Below, in pieces: positions 37,950-46,184 of a stretch of DNA of 59,035 nucleotides. The stretch comes from a virus, in the IMG/VR virus record IMGVR_UViG_3300015245_000041, positions 1 to 59,035 of that record; one strand, given 5' to 3'. The translations under genes were made by a program, and so were the position numbers. Under the pieces are notes generated by a model. That model worked only from the letters and a program-made list of their open reading frames with translations. It made no database searches and was not told the DNA's origin. Numbering within the stretch: position 1 is the stretch's first letter; every line of letters begins with the position of its first letter.

Positions 37950-38390
37950 TTACTGATATTCCGCAGCTAACTGTAAATGATCTTCTAAGTATTGAACTGC
38001 AAACTTTAAAAGTTCAAGATTATCCGAAAAATTTCCCAATCCAGCGTTACATTTGTAACAGAGCATCCCCCTGACTAGGTGTGTTAGGTGATCATGGTCT
38101 ACAACCAAACGTACTTGTCTGCTACAGATCATGCATTTGCCATCAGACATTTGTTTAAGTGTTAGATAGGTATCTAGTGTTAATCCATATTTTTTACTTC
38201 TTAGTTGATCTTTTCTGCGTTCTGCCCATACCTTATCCTCTTTGTAGCGTCTATTTCGAGAGATATTAGTAAGCTTATTAGCACATAGTTTACAACGTCT
38301 TTGATATCCATCTAGGTTTTTCTTTTGCTTATAGAACTCATCGAGAGGTTTGGTTTTTTCGCAGATATTACATTGTTTTGTTGTTTTCAT
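37950..38390 (-). CDS. Recombination endonuclease VII-like HNH nuclease
   Basis: 146 aa. N-terminal zinc knuckle 'CNICEKTKPLDEFYKQKKNL' (C-x2-C) with 'RCKLCANK', then the His-Me core 'GKCMICSRQVRLVVDHDHLT', 'VRGMLCYKCNAGLGNF' and 'LLKFAVQYLEDH'. T4 gp49-type enzymes resolve branched DNA before packaging. Its leaderless-type promoter at 38397 suggests separate control. Confidence 0.9.
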   Translation of the reverse strand: MKTTKQCNICEKTKPLDEFYKQKKNLDGYQRRCKLCANKLTNISRNRRYKEDKVWAERRKDQLRSKKYGLTLDTYLTLKQMSDGKCMICSRQVRLVVDHDHLTHLVRGMLCYKCNAGLGNFSDNLELLKFAVQYLEDHLQLAAEYQ

Positions 38391-38396
38391 ATGTTA

Positions 38397-38425
38397 ATTA
38401 TCTCATTAGTCAACACTTTAGTCAA
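38397..38425 (-). promoter_or_regulatory. Promoter of the endonuclease VII gene, leaderless geometry
   Basis: Minus strand TTGACT (38420-38425), 17 bases, GATAAT (38397-38402), six bases, ATG (38390). No Shine-Dalgarno. Confidence 0.75.
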
Positions 38426-38481
38426 GGCAAACTCCATAGATTTATTCCAGACCCTGTTGGATCCCTCCGGTACGGTGTAAG

Positions 38482-38510
38482 TTGCGGGATTTTTTCGAGT
38501 ATGAGAATAT
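38482..38510 (+). promoter_or_regulatory. Possible late promoter
   Basis: TTGCGG (38482-38487), 17 bases, GAATAT (38505-38510), upstream of the structured leader and the first late gene. Weak match, but it is the only candidate in the gap and the whole late operon must start here. Confidence 0.35.
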
Positions 38511-38526
38511 GTGATCATGCGTTAAG

Positions 38527-38582
38527 AGCCCGTTGACGGGCTAGCCCCTAACCGGGGCCCGTTCTCCTCTCTTCGGAGAGGA
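38527..38582 (+). promoter_or_regulatory. Late-operon leader with three tandem hairpins
   Basis: Hairpin 1 AGCCCG-TTGA-CGGGCT (38527-38542), hairpin 2 GCCCC-TAACC-GGGGC (38544-38558), hairpin 3 TCCTCTC-TTCG-GAGAGGA (38565-38582). The 3' arm of hairpin 3 is the only Shine-Dalgarno-like sequence for the ATG at 38590, so translation of the first gene may depend on melting. Could also be an attenuator or antiterminator site. Confidence 0.6.
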
Positions 38583-38589
38583 TACTCTC

Positions 38590-38835
38590 ATGTTAGGGGC
38601 ACTTATGCGGTATCAGACTACATGTGACCACTGCGGTCAGCATGACGATCATCCGAAACTCCATTATGGGGAGAAAACGTATCACCATGATTGTACACCT
38701 GCACCAGTGAAGGAAGAGATTTTGAGTGGTGTTCACAGTGAGAGTGCTGAGATCACTGCGGCGATTTTTCAGGCAGCGGAGGATGGGGTTCATGGAGATA
38801 TGCTTCTGGCGAAGATTGAGGAGCTGCACTCATGA
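38590..38835 (+). CDS. Small zinc-binding protein, first late gene
   Basis: 81 aa (ATG 38590; ATG 38605 with AGGGGC upstream is an alternative). 'TTCDHCGQHDDHPKLHYG' with a following 'YHHDCTP' gives a C-x2-C...H...H-x3-C type site, then an acidic helix 'ITAAIFQAAEDGVHGDMLLA'. Unknown. ATGA overlap with the next gene. Confidence 0.6.
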   Translation: MLGALMRYQTTCDHCGQHDDHPKLHYGEKTYHHDCTPAPVKEEILSGVHSESAEITAAIFQAAEDGVHGDMLLAKIEELHS

Positions 38836-39281
38836 CCAAATTCACGACCTTTGCTAATGATGTCCTTGATATGGAGTACGGTGGTTGGGCTGCTGCCGGG
38901 TATACGGCAGGTACAACTTCGATTGTTCAGCTAGGTGGAACTCCGTATACGTATCCTGTTAAGATGGAGTTTACTACCACGGTCTCTGTTGCTGCTACAC
39001 CGGGTACTGTATTTTCGGGTGGCTCTTATCCCGCTGGTGGTATTACACTTGTCGGTGCGGTTCCAACGACTGGTGCCGCATCTGGATCTAAGACAAACTC
39101 TTCGGGTGCCATTACCGCGACAAACATGCCTGCGGGTACATGGGCAGACGCGTATACGCATGATAGTACGGGGACGCCTAAACCAATGAACTTCCGGGGT
39201 GGCGCTTCTCTCGCTAAGACAGTCAACTCGGGTGATACTTGCTCTGTACCGATCAGCTCGTTTACCGGGACCGAGACGTGA
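38832..39281 (+). CDS. Probable virion structural protein
   Basis: 149 aa, beta-rich, Gly/Thr/Ala-rich ('MTKFTTFANDVLDMEYGG', 'YTYPVKMEFTTTVSVAATPG', 'SCS'-type end). It looks like a small phage decoration or tail-associated protein. Overlaps the following GTG as GTGA. Not recognised at family level. Confidence 0.6.
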   Translation: MTKFTTFANDVLDMEYGGWAAAGYTAGTTSIVQLGGTPYTYPVKMEFTTTVSVAATPGTVFSGGSYPAGGITLVGAVPTTGAASGSKTNSSGAITATNMPAGTWADAYTHDSTGTPKPMNFRGGASLAKTVNSGDTCSVPISSFTGTET

Positions 39282-39817
39282 GCACGCTTGGGTTCGTTGA
39301 CGTTCTCGCGAAGTCTGAGAGCGACGGCACCGCGCTCAACACCAGCACCACCCGAACATCGCTCACGCCTGCGAGCGCCCGCTACCTCACCCCGCCGACC
39401 GAGTTCTGGCGGGTCGGCAAGCTGTTACGGCTCAAGGCTATCGGCCGGATCTCGACGTTCACGTCGGGCACGTTGACGCTCTCGTTCGGTGTCGGTGCGG
39501 TGGACGCCTGGGCGTCGCAAGCGTTGACGATGGTCGCGTCACAGACGAACCAAACATGGTGGCTGGATCTGATGATGACGGTTCGCGCGGTCGGTGCCGG
39601 CGGCTCAGCAACCGCGAACCTGCTCGGTGTGGGCTCTATCCAGGCCGGGGCGGCGATCACGGCATCCGCCACGCAGCTGCCAGCTACAGCGCCAGCAGTT
39701 GGAACCAGCTTCGATCCCGGCGCGGCCTCGATACTTGATCTGTTCGCTACGTGGTCAGTGTCGAACGCGGCCAACTCGATTCAGACGCACCAGTACATCC
39801 TCGAGGCCCTGAACTAG
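39278..39817 (+). CDS. GC-rich virion-type beta protein
   Basis: 179 aa from the GTG at 39278. 'STLGFVDVLAKSESDGTALN', 'FWRVGKLLRLKAIGRISTF', 'TWWLDLMMTVRAVGAGGSAT', 'QTHQYILEALN': a jelly-roll-like structural protein as found in phage capsid fibres or tail proteins. The whole gene has much higher GC and G/C-ending codons than the genes around it, indicating acquisition from a high-GC phage or host. Confidence 0.65.
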   Translation: MSTLGFVDVLAKSESDGTALNTSTTRTSLTPASARYLTPPTEFWRVGKLLRLKAIGRISTFTSGTLTLSFGVGAVDAWASQALTMVASQTNQTWWLDLMMTVRAVGAGGSATANLLGVGSIQAGAAITASATQLPATAPAVGTSFDPGAASILDLFATWSVSNAANSIQTHQYILEALN

Positions 39818-39847
39818 CCCCTCTTATCTAAAGGAGGGTTCAGTCGC

Positions 39848-42364
39848 GTGGCGATTAGCTTCATTCGAGGTAACTTTCAGGACGATGGGGCTACTAGCGA
39901 GTCTTCTATCGTTTCTACGTTCGCCTCGAACAACGCCGGCAACCTGCTGATCGTCACTGTGGGGTTCCTAGACGCGGCTGGCACCGGGTTGGCCACGTCG
40001 ATCGTCGATACCGCAGGTAATACCTGGTTCCAGGCTGGGACGAAGGTTCGCAACGCAACTCAGCAATACGCACTTCAGACGTTCTATGCGTGGGGCTGTC
40101 GAGCTTCCGCTAGCACGAACACTGTCACAGCGACGTTGAGTACAGCGGAGACGTTCGTTCACCTACACCTGCAAGAATACCATTCTACAATTAGTTCATG
40201 GTTAACCGACCCGTTAGATAAGATATCATCGGGTACAGGTAGCGGTACTGCGATGACTGCTACTTCCGTAACCCCATTGAATAGTAACGAGCTAATATAT
40301 TCAGTAGGAGCATCGGGGTCAGGTAACGTCTCCGCTAGTGCGGGTATGACAATTCGTGAACCAGCTGCTGCAAATGCGTCGACTGGTTCAGCCGATTCAA
40401 TTCAGACAACTCCTACCGCTACATCTGGTCCTTTAACTGCGTCCGCATCTGGACAATGGGCACTTCAGCTGTCGACGTTTAGAGATGCTTCCCTTGCGCC
40501 GGTAGTCGTTAGTAGCGGGGCAATCGTTGATACCACTAGCCTCACGTACTCAGTCCCGGTGCCGACTGGCGTCGTAGCCGGATCGTTAATCGTCGCTTAC
40601 ATCTACGGAGCGTGGTTCAGCTCCACCACCCCGACAACGGCTGCGTTTACCCCCCCGGCTGGGCAAGGCTGGGTGATAAAAGACATCGTTAGCCATCTGC
40701 TCAACGGCCCTAACCAGCACGCGATGATCGTGGCCTACAAGTACGCCACAGGCGCAGATAGCGGTAGCTATTCATGGACTACCAACGCTCTTGGTGCCGT
40801 CGATCCGTCATTCTCCTCGGGTGTTGCGCTTCGGGTGACGGGCGGTGCGACTTCGGGTGACCCGTTCGCCGATGCAATCCAGAAAGGGTCCTCGGCTGAC
40901 GGGTCAAGCTCGGTTGTGGTGGCTTCGTTCACGCCCGGCGGCGACAGCACTTTGCTCGTAGGGTTCGCGGAAGACGCGAACGGCGCGACGGTTAGCCTGC
41001 CCGGTGGCTGGACATCACTGGCGACCAGCACGGGCGGCGGTGCGTCGGGCGGTTCGGTCCTGGGTGATCTCACCCAGAGCACTGCCGCAGCTACAGGCAC
41101 GTTGACCTTCACCAGTACCGACAGCACGTTCAGCAAGCTTGCCCTGGTCGGCACCTTCCGGGCGCCGGGCATCCCAAGCGGGCTACGTCCACCTCCATTC
41201 TTCCCGCCGCTACGTGCGCCCAAGTTCTACTTCCGCCGATCAGTTCAAGGTATTATCACAGTTGCTACTCAAACTGTTTCTTTTGCTATGACTGGAGCAG
41301 GTACTTTAGCTATTACTCCGGTAGATACGATATTACCAGTAATTTCTATGAGTGGTTCTAGTAGTTTAAGTATTTCGACAGTTGATACTATCACCTCGAC
41401 TGTTACTATGTCTAGTAGCGGATCTCTCGCTATAGTTGCTTTGGATATAGTCACTGGGGTAATTAGTTTTACCGGTAGTGGATCATTAAGTATTACTCCA
41501 TTGGTAACTAAGATTACTACTTTAACTATGAGTGGTATTGGAACCTTTAGTATTACTTCATTAGTAACTGAGATTACTGCTATAACTTTTAATGGCTCAA
41601 GTACATTAGCTATTGCTGGCATAGATACAGTTCTTAGTTTAGTTACTTTTACGAGTAGTGGAACCCTATCAATAACTCCATTGATTACTCACCTGACTAC
41701 AGTCGCGATGACTGGGTTGGGTAGTATGAGTATCACGGCGACAGATACCATCTTCTCAACAGTAACTATGTCTGGAATTGGATCTCTAGCAATAGCTATA
41801 TCTGGGATTCAAACTGCAGCAATAGCAATGAGCAGTTCAGGGTCACTAAGCATTACTACACTTATAACTGATATTGCTACAATTGCTATGACCGGTGGTG
41901 GCATCTTAACCATAGCTACGGTGGATGTGATATTCGCTATAGTTAGTATGGTCGGTAATGGTAGTCTAGTGATTACTCCCCTGGTTACTAAAATTGCTGT
42001 GATAGCAATGACTGGGTCTAGTAGTCTCTCGGTAACGGGCATTGTCCTCAAAACAACGACGATCGCGATGGTTGGTTCGGGTTCACTAGCGGTGATTGCG
42101 GTGGTTACTCGGATAGCTCTCATATCAATGACGGGTTCAACTAGCCTATCACTTGTTGGTGTGGATATTGTTATTGGGCTGATTACGATGTCTGGGTTTG
42201 GTGTCTTAGCTGTTGTTTTAACTCCAGGTTCTACAACTCCTATAGTTATTGTAGTAACGTTGGGGGCATTTGGATGGTTGGGTTCACTTGTATCACAACC
42301 AGTAAGAGACCTAGTTATGGGAGATAATCTATGGTCTGGACAGTTAGGGGCTCAGAATGGCTGA
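39848..42364 (+). CDS. Adhesin-like virion protein with sixteen 20-aa repeats
   Basis: 838 aa from a GTG at 39848. Two related beta-sandwich domains (about 1-215 and 216-445; e.g. 'NLLIVTVGFLDAAGTG', 'GNTWFQAG'; 'GSLIVAYIYGAWFSS') are followed by a Pro-rich hinge ('LRPPPFFPPLRAPK'). From residue 477 to 796 come sixteen uninterrupted repeats of exactly 20 residues with consensus x2-(I/V)-x-M-(T/S)-G-x-G-(S/T)-L-(S/A)-I-x4-(V/T)-x-I, probably a beta-solenoid or beta-roll. A 42-aa C-terminal cap ends the protein. The first part is built of GC-rich blocks (to about 40160, and 40530-41240); the repeat region is AT-rich. Probably a fibre or whisker attached to the head or tail. Confidence 0.75.
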   Translation: MAISFIRGNFQDDGATSESSIVSTFASNNAGNLLIVTVGFLDAAGTGLATSIVDTAGNTWFQAGTKVRNATQQYALQTFYAWGCRASASTNTVTATLSTAETFVHLHLQEYHSTISSWLTDPLDKISSGTGSGTAMTATSVTPLNSNELIYSVGASGSGNVSASAGMTIREPAAANASTGSADSIQTTPTATSGPLTASASGQWALQLSTFRDASLAPVVVSSGAIVDTTSLTYSVPVPTGVVAGSLIVAYIYGAWFSSTTPTTAAFTPPAGQGWVIKDIVSHLLNGPNQHAMIVAYKYATGADSGSYSWTTNALGAVDPSFSSGVALRVTGGATSGDPFADAIQKGSSADGSSSVVVASFTPGGDSTLLVGFAEDANGATVSLPGGWTSLATSTGGGASGGSVLGDLTQSTAAATGTLTFTSTDSTFSKLALVGTFRAPGIPSGLRPPPFFPPLRAPKFYFRRSVQGIITVATQTVSFAMTGAGTLAITPVDTILPVISMSGSSSLSISTVDTITSTVTMSSSGSLAIVALDIVTGVISFTGSGSLSITPLVTKITTLTMSGIGTFSITSLVTEITAITFNGSSTLAIAGIDTVLSLVTFTSSGTLSITPLITHLTTVAMTGLGSMSITATDTIFSTVTMSGIGSLAIAISGIQTAAIAMSSSGSLSITTLITDIATIAMTGGGILTIATVDVIFAIVSMVGNGSLVITPLVTKIAVIAMTGSSSLSVTGIVLKTTTIAMVGSGSLAVIAVVTRIALISMTGSTSLSLVGVDIVIGLITMSGFGVLAVVLTPGSTTPIVIVVTLGAFGWLGSLVSQPVRDLVMGDNLWSGQLGAQNG
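41275..42234 (+). repeat. 16 tandem 60-bp (20-codon) repeats
   Basis: In-frame repeats with no length variation. DNA identity between units is low while the protein pattern is kept, so these are old, selected repeats and not recent slippage products. Confidence 0.85.
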
Positions 42365-42668
42365 ACAAATATGGCGAGTAGCTGTTGAAGCTAAACTCTG
42401 GATGGGTCCCGTTTCTGTAACTTTTAATGGTATAGAAACTACATATCCCTGGAAATTACAACTTGTTCTACAGGGTGAGTACCCTGATGACGGTCTTTGG
42501 CAAGACCCCATTACAGATCCTCTTAATCTTGTTGTAGGTAAGGGTATGCAGTTGAATAAGGTAACCCCGGAAGATGCGGGAACCTATAAAGTCTGTGTAC
42601 AAATTAATCCCCCCGCTTCTTCTCAGCAACCAGTACTGAAAGAAGTCGCTACCCTAGTGAGATACTAA
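42357..42668 (+). CDS. Small Ig-like/beta protein
   Basis: 103 aa. 'AVEAKLWMGPVSVTFNGIET', 'WKLQLVLQGEYPDDGLW', 'VTPEDAGTYKVCVQI': the D-A-G-x-Y-x-C signature of an Ig-like strand F. Overlaps the repeat-protein stop by eight bases. Probably a capsid- or fibre-associated accessory protein. Confidence 0.6.
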   Translation: MAEQIWRVAVEAKLWMGPVSVTFNGIETTYPWKLQLVLQGEYPDDGLWQDPITDPLNLVVGKGMQLNKVTPEDAGTYKVCVQINPPASSQQPVLKEVATLVRY

Positions 42669-42676
42669 GGAGTGAT

Positions 42677-43528
42677 ATGACCAGACCAATAATTTCCCCG
42701 GTTAGACCTCTACTTAGACCGCCTAAAGGTTTCATCTTTGTTGAACCAGCTACTCCGAGGTTAATTGATTTCTTTCATGATGAGATGTTCCTTCGTCCAG
42801 CCACACCTCGAGTGGTGAACTTTACGGAAGCAAAGGATGTCTATCATGAGCGGGATGAGAACGGGGTGATGGGTGAGTTCATCATAGATGATCGTCCTGC
42901 TAGTCAGGCGGACTTCAGTGGTAGGGGTAATCCCAATCTCCTCATGACGCATGCTCAGGTAAATCGACGGGCGAACCGACGAGCTGCTAAAGGTAAACGA
43001 ATTACTAAGGAAGCTTGGAATGCCACCATGAAGCCCATTGAAGAATGGGATGAAGAAGAGTTGGCTAGAGGTCGACCTCGGAATGCCGGGGGTACTTTTA
43101 CTGGACCTAAGCCCAAGTTCTTGCCTCGTGAAGTACATGAGCGAGCAGTAGAACGATTCAAAGGCATTGTTCGCTCGGAAATGAACTATCAAACCCTCTC
43201 GGCTCTAAAGACTGTTGAGACAGTACTTAAGAGTGAGGAAGTAGATCACAGAGGCAAGCCTATTGTCTCAGCTGGAGTAAAAATTCAAGCAGCTACGTTT
43301 CTGATCGAACATGTTATTGGTAAGCCCACACAACCTATCAATACCGATGTTTCAGTGAAGTTGCAGGGGATCTTGGGTACAGTAATGGTCAATCCCGTGG
43401 AAATGCAGGGAAATGATCAATATACGGCGGCGCATATGGGCGCACGTGCAATAGCTGGAGCTCCCCAGGTTGATTCTGGAATCATTGAGGCAGAAGTCAT
43501 CGATGATGAGGATAACGATGACGACTAA
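42677..43528 (+). CDS. Probable terminase small subunit
   Basis: 283 aa. Located just upstream of the packaging module. Contains a duplicated 'EPATPRLIDF'/'RPATPRVVNF' segment, a basic DNA-binding-like centre ('QVNRRANRRAAKGKRITKEA'), and a helical domain 'ERFKGIVRSEMNYQTLSALK', then 'KIQAATFLIEHVIGKPTQ', which resembles the C-terminal half of actinophage small terminase proteins. Acidic tail. Assigned from position and the helical segment. Confidence 0.6.
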   Translation: MTRPIISPVRPLLRPPKGFIFVEPATPRLIDFFHDEMFLRPATPRVVNFTEAKDVYHERDENGVMGEFIIDDRPASQADFSGRGNPNLLMTHAQVNRRANRRAAKGKRITKEAWNATMKPIEEWDEEELARGRPRNAGGTFTGPKPKFLPREVHERAVERFKGIVRSEMNYQTLSALKTVETVLKSEEVDHRGKPIVSAGVKIQAATFLIEHVIGKPTQPINTDVSVKLQGILGTVMVNPVEMQGNDQYTAAHMGARAIAGAPQVDSGIIEAEVIDDEDNDDD

Positions 43529-43793
43529 CGATGGTGAACGGTGTGGTCTATGTGGTAAATATCGAAGGGAACATAGTTCACTTAATCATGAGTTTTCAGT
43601 TACAGGGCAACTAATAACCAAACCACCACCAGAACCTACTAAAATAGTGGTTAGTTCCCCTGATCACGTTCTTAGAGCTTTACTCATAGATCTTGGGGTA
43701 ATCTCAGGTCATCAACTAGTAGAAAAGGAGGCTGAATTTCGTGACAAGTTCTCTCGGAATTCATCTAACTCCAACCCTGCTAGCGGAAATTGA
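43518..43793 (+). CDS. Small zinc-knuckle protein
   Basis: 91 aa from the ATG at 43518 (11-base overlap with the upstream gene). 'ERCGLCGKYRREHSSLNHEF' is a C-x2-C...H...H knuckle. Unknown. The C-terminus overlaps the JAMM gene by 53 bases in another frame. Confidence 0.55.
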   Translation: MTTNDGERCGLCGKYRREHSSLNHEFSVTGQLITKPPPEPTKIVVSSPDHVLRALLIDLGVISGHQLVEKEAEFRDKFSRNSSNSNPASGN

Positions 43794-44127
43794 TCGGATA
43801 GGTAAAGAGAGAGCACCTTCAGAAGCATGTGGGGTCTTATTAATGAGGCCTCGGTACCATACACCGGAATCTCAGGTGGTTGAATTGCCCAATCGTAGTA
43901 TGAGGGCTCATGATACCTACGAGATTTATACTGGGGATATGAGAATAGAACTGGGTAGTTGGATTCATGATACTTCCGAAGAAGAAATATCTCATATGGC
44001 TATCTGGCATACTCATCCTCAGGGTAATATTGGACCATCTGGACGAGACATGAAAACTCGTAATAAAGAACTCAATTACTTGGTAGTAGCTCTTACTGAT
44101 ACTGGACCAATTCCCACTTGGTTCTAG
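43741..44127 (+). CDS. JAMM/MPN+ metallopeptidase
   Basis: 128 aa from a GTG at 43741 (AAAAGGAGG upstream). Complete JAMM motif: Glu28 ('APSEACGVLLM') and H90-T-H92-P...S100-x2-D103 ('WHTHPQGNIGPSGRDM'), so an active zinc isopeptidase-like enzyme is likely. Single domain. In lambda-type phages a similar domain is in tail-tip protein K, but here it sits between the small and large terminase genes. Substrate unknown: capsid or portal maturation, or removal of a host modifier. Confidence 0.85.
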   Translation: MTSSLGIHLTPTLLAEIDRIGKERAPSEACGVLLMRPRYHTPESQVVELPNRSMRAHDTYEIYTGDMRIELGSWIHDTSEEEISHMAIWHTHPQGNIGPSGRDMKTRNKELNYLVVALTDTGPIPTWF

Positions 44128-44135
44128 GAGGTTAT

Positions 44136-44315
44136 ATGCCCACTCCTCGAGGCACAGAAGATCCTATTTTCTTCGTGATTACTCGCGGGGATAGTGCTGC
44201 GCCAACAAGCTTCGATGTGATGGATACACGGACTCAGGCTATTGTTGCAACATGGCCTGATAGGCAATCTGCGGTGAATGATCAGGTAGCAAGAAACGTA
44301 GTTGTTAGGGGTTAG
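44136..44315 (+). CDS. Small protein, unknown
   Basis: 59 aa from the ATG at 44136 with AGGAGG six bases upstream. 'DPIFFVITRGDSAAPTSFDV' and 'QAIVATWPDRQSAVNDQVAR' suggest a small beta-alpha protein. Unknown. Confidence 0.6.
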   Translation: MPTPRGTEDPIFFVITRGDSAAPTSFDVMDTRTQAIVATWPDRQSAVNDQVARNVVVRG

Positions 44316-44317
44316 TT

Positions 44318-44497
44318 ATGGCGACTCGAAGACGTCGACAAACTAGTTTCAGCAAACTTTCTAACAAGCTAAAACGACAGGGTGTTAAAAACCCCAAGGC
44401 TTTGGCTGCCTCGATAGGTCGTAAGAAAATGGGTAAAGTTAAGTTTCAAGCTAAGGCTGCTGCGGGACGCAGGGCTGCTGCGAGACGGAGAAAATGA
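44318..44497 (+). CDS. Small highly basic protein (59 aa)
   Basis: 'MATRRRRQTSFSKLSNKLKR', 'LAASIGRKKMGKVKFQ', ending 'AAAGRRAAARRRK'. About one third Lys/Arg. Starts two bases after the previous stop and overlaps the next start as ATGA. DNA- or RNA-binding, possibly packaged; unrecognised at family level. Confidence 0.65.
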   Translation: MATRRRRQTSFSKLSNKLKRQGVKNPKALAASIGRKKMGKVKFQAKAAAGRRAAARRRK

Positions 44498-44805
44498 TGA
44501 CTGGATATCAGGATCAGCCCTTTGAGGCTTTGCTCGGTACAGAATTCGGTGGTGTGGGAGCAGAAAACAAGTATAACACCATTCAGCCCAAGCCTGCTGA
44601 AGCTTTGACTACGGCAGAAAAACTTCGTCTGGGTTATACCACCGGAGACGAAACTGATTTTCGATCACTGGAAGATCGACGTCAAATGTTGGGGCTTAGA
44701 CCGGCAAATGGTAGGCATCCAGAATGGCTTATTCACGTTAGTCCCCAAAATCGTCCAGAGCTTCTTAGTGAGTCTCAGATTCAGGGGTATGGTGGGGATG
44801 AATGA
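44494..44805 (+). CDS. Small protein upstream of the large terminase
   Basis: 103 aa. 'FEALLGTEFGGVGAENKYNT', 'LEDRRQMLGLRPANGRHP', 'QNRPELLSESQIQG'. Unknown. ATGA overlaps on both sides. Confidence 0.6.
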   Translation: MMTGYQDQPFEALLGTEFGGVGAENKYNTIQPKPAEALTTAEKLRLGYTTGDETDFRSLEDRRQMLGLRPANGRHPEWLIHVSPQNRPELLSESQIQGYGGDE

Positions 44806-46184
44806 CTTCTGCGCTGGCTGAAGGGAAAGTACTCCGTAAGGATGTTTACTTTGCCGAGACGGGGTATTATCCACACCCAGGGCAGCAGCTTGTTCATTAC
44901 AATAACTCTCGTCACAGAGTTCTTTGCTGTGGTCGACGGTGGGGTAAAACTCTCGTTGGTGGTAAAGAATCTGAGACTATGGCCTTTCTCAAGAATTTTC
45001 TAGGGTTACCTATGCAAGGTTGGATTGTTGGGCCTGAGTATAGTGATGCTGAGAAAGAGTTCAGAGTTATTTATGATACTTTCATGAAACTGGGTATCGA
45101 TAAAATCTCTGAGAAGTTTCTCAACAACACCGAGAATGGCAATATGAGAATTAAGACTCGATGGGGTTTTGATATCCAGTGTCGTTCTGCTCGACATCCA
45201 GAAAGTCTTGTTGGTGAAGGTCTTGATTTTGTACTTCTAGCTGAGGGTGGAAGGCATAAAAGAAGGGTTTGGGGTGATTATATTCGCCCTGCTCTCTCAG
45301 ATAAACGAGGTTGGTCTTTTACCTCTGGGGTACCTGAGGGGGCATCTGAGAATTCCTTGCTTTATTCTCTATATCAACGAGGACAGAACCCAGAGAAGAA
45401 ACCATGGTGGTCTATCAAAGCACCAAGCTGGACTAATCCCATTGTATTTCCGGGAGGCAGGAAGGATCCTGAAATCCTGGATGCTGAGGATGATCTCACT
45501 GAGGATGAGTTTAGACGGCAATATGGTGCTGAATTTGTAGAGCGCGTCGGTCGTGTTATGGCTGAGTGGGATGATGATATCCACCTAGTTGATTTAGAGT
45601 ATAATCGACGTTGGCCTCTATATGCCGCGGTTGACTTTGGATACACCAATGACTGGGTTTGGCTTTGGATTCAGGTGGATGTTTTCAATACTGTCTATGT
45701 AATTGGGGAAGAACGGTATACTCTGCGTGATACAGAGGATATTGCTAGGAGAGAATTTCTAACACACCCACTTCTCCCTAAGTTGCTAGATATCTATATT
45801 GATCCGGCATCTCCAGATGATGCTAATGTTCTTCGTCGTATTCTCAAGGTTAATACTAAGGGTAATACTGGTGGAGAACTTAAGACTCGGCTTGCTTTGA
45901 TCCGATCCGCTCTTAAGCAAAGACCAGAACACCTGCCGGATGGTCATGTCGATAAGAAGCCTCAGATCTTCGTAGACAGGTCTTGCCAGAAACTCGCTTG
46001 GGAAATGCGAGAGGGTTACCGCTGGCCAGAAAACAGGACTGAACTTCGTAATGACAGTGAAATGCCGCTAGACAAAAACAATCATGGGCCAGAAGCACTG
46101 GGACGGTTCTTCAAGGGTCACATGGAAAGATTCTCTGAAACGAGGCGAGCTCGACAGAGTCAGGTAAAGATGGGTCGGCGATGA
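44802..46184 (+). CDS. terL: Terminase large subunit
   Basis: 460 aa. ATPase: Walker A-type 'CCGRRWGKTLVG' (about 42-53), 'QGWIVGPEYSDAEKEF', Walker B region 'LDFVLLAEGG'. RNase H-like nuclease: 'YAAVDFGYTNDWVWLW' (first Asp), 'LDIYIDPASPDD', and 'NNHGPEALGRFF' near the C-terminus. Drives DNA into proheads and cuts the concatemer. Coupled to the portal gene by ATGA. Confidence 0.95.
   Translation: MTSALAEGKVLRKDVYFAETGYYPHPGQQLVHYNNSRHRVLCCGRRWGKTLVGGKESETMAFLKNFLGLPMQGWIVGPEYSDAEKEFRVIYDTFMKLGIDKISEKFLNNTENGNMRIKTRWGFDIQCRSARHPESLVGEGLDFVLLAEGGRHKRRVWGDYIRPALSDKRGWSFTSGVPEGASENSLLYSLYQRGQNPEKKPWWSIKAPSWTNPIVFPGGRKDPEILDAEDDLTEDEFRRQYGAEFVERVGRVMAEWDDDIHLVDLEYNRRWPLYAAVDFGYTNDWVWLWIQVDVFNTVYVIGEERYTLRDTEDIARREFLTHPLLPKLLDIYIDPASPDDANVLRRILKVNTKGNTGGELKTRLALIRSALKQRPEHLPDGHVDKKPQIFVDRSCQKLAWEMREGYRWPENRTELRNDSEMPLDKNNHGPEALGRFFKGHMERFSETRRARQSQVKMGRR

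Noticed and set aside
40768-42123. Long minus-strand frames opposite the repeat protein
   Set aside because: They arise from codon bias and repeat structure of the sense gene; no ribosome sites and wrong direction in the late operon.
41275-42234. CRISPR array or satellite because of regular 60-bp spacing
   Set aside because: Units are coding, continuous and diverged at DNA level, with no spacer-repeat alternation.
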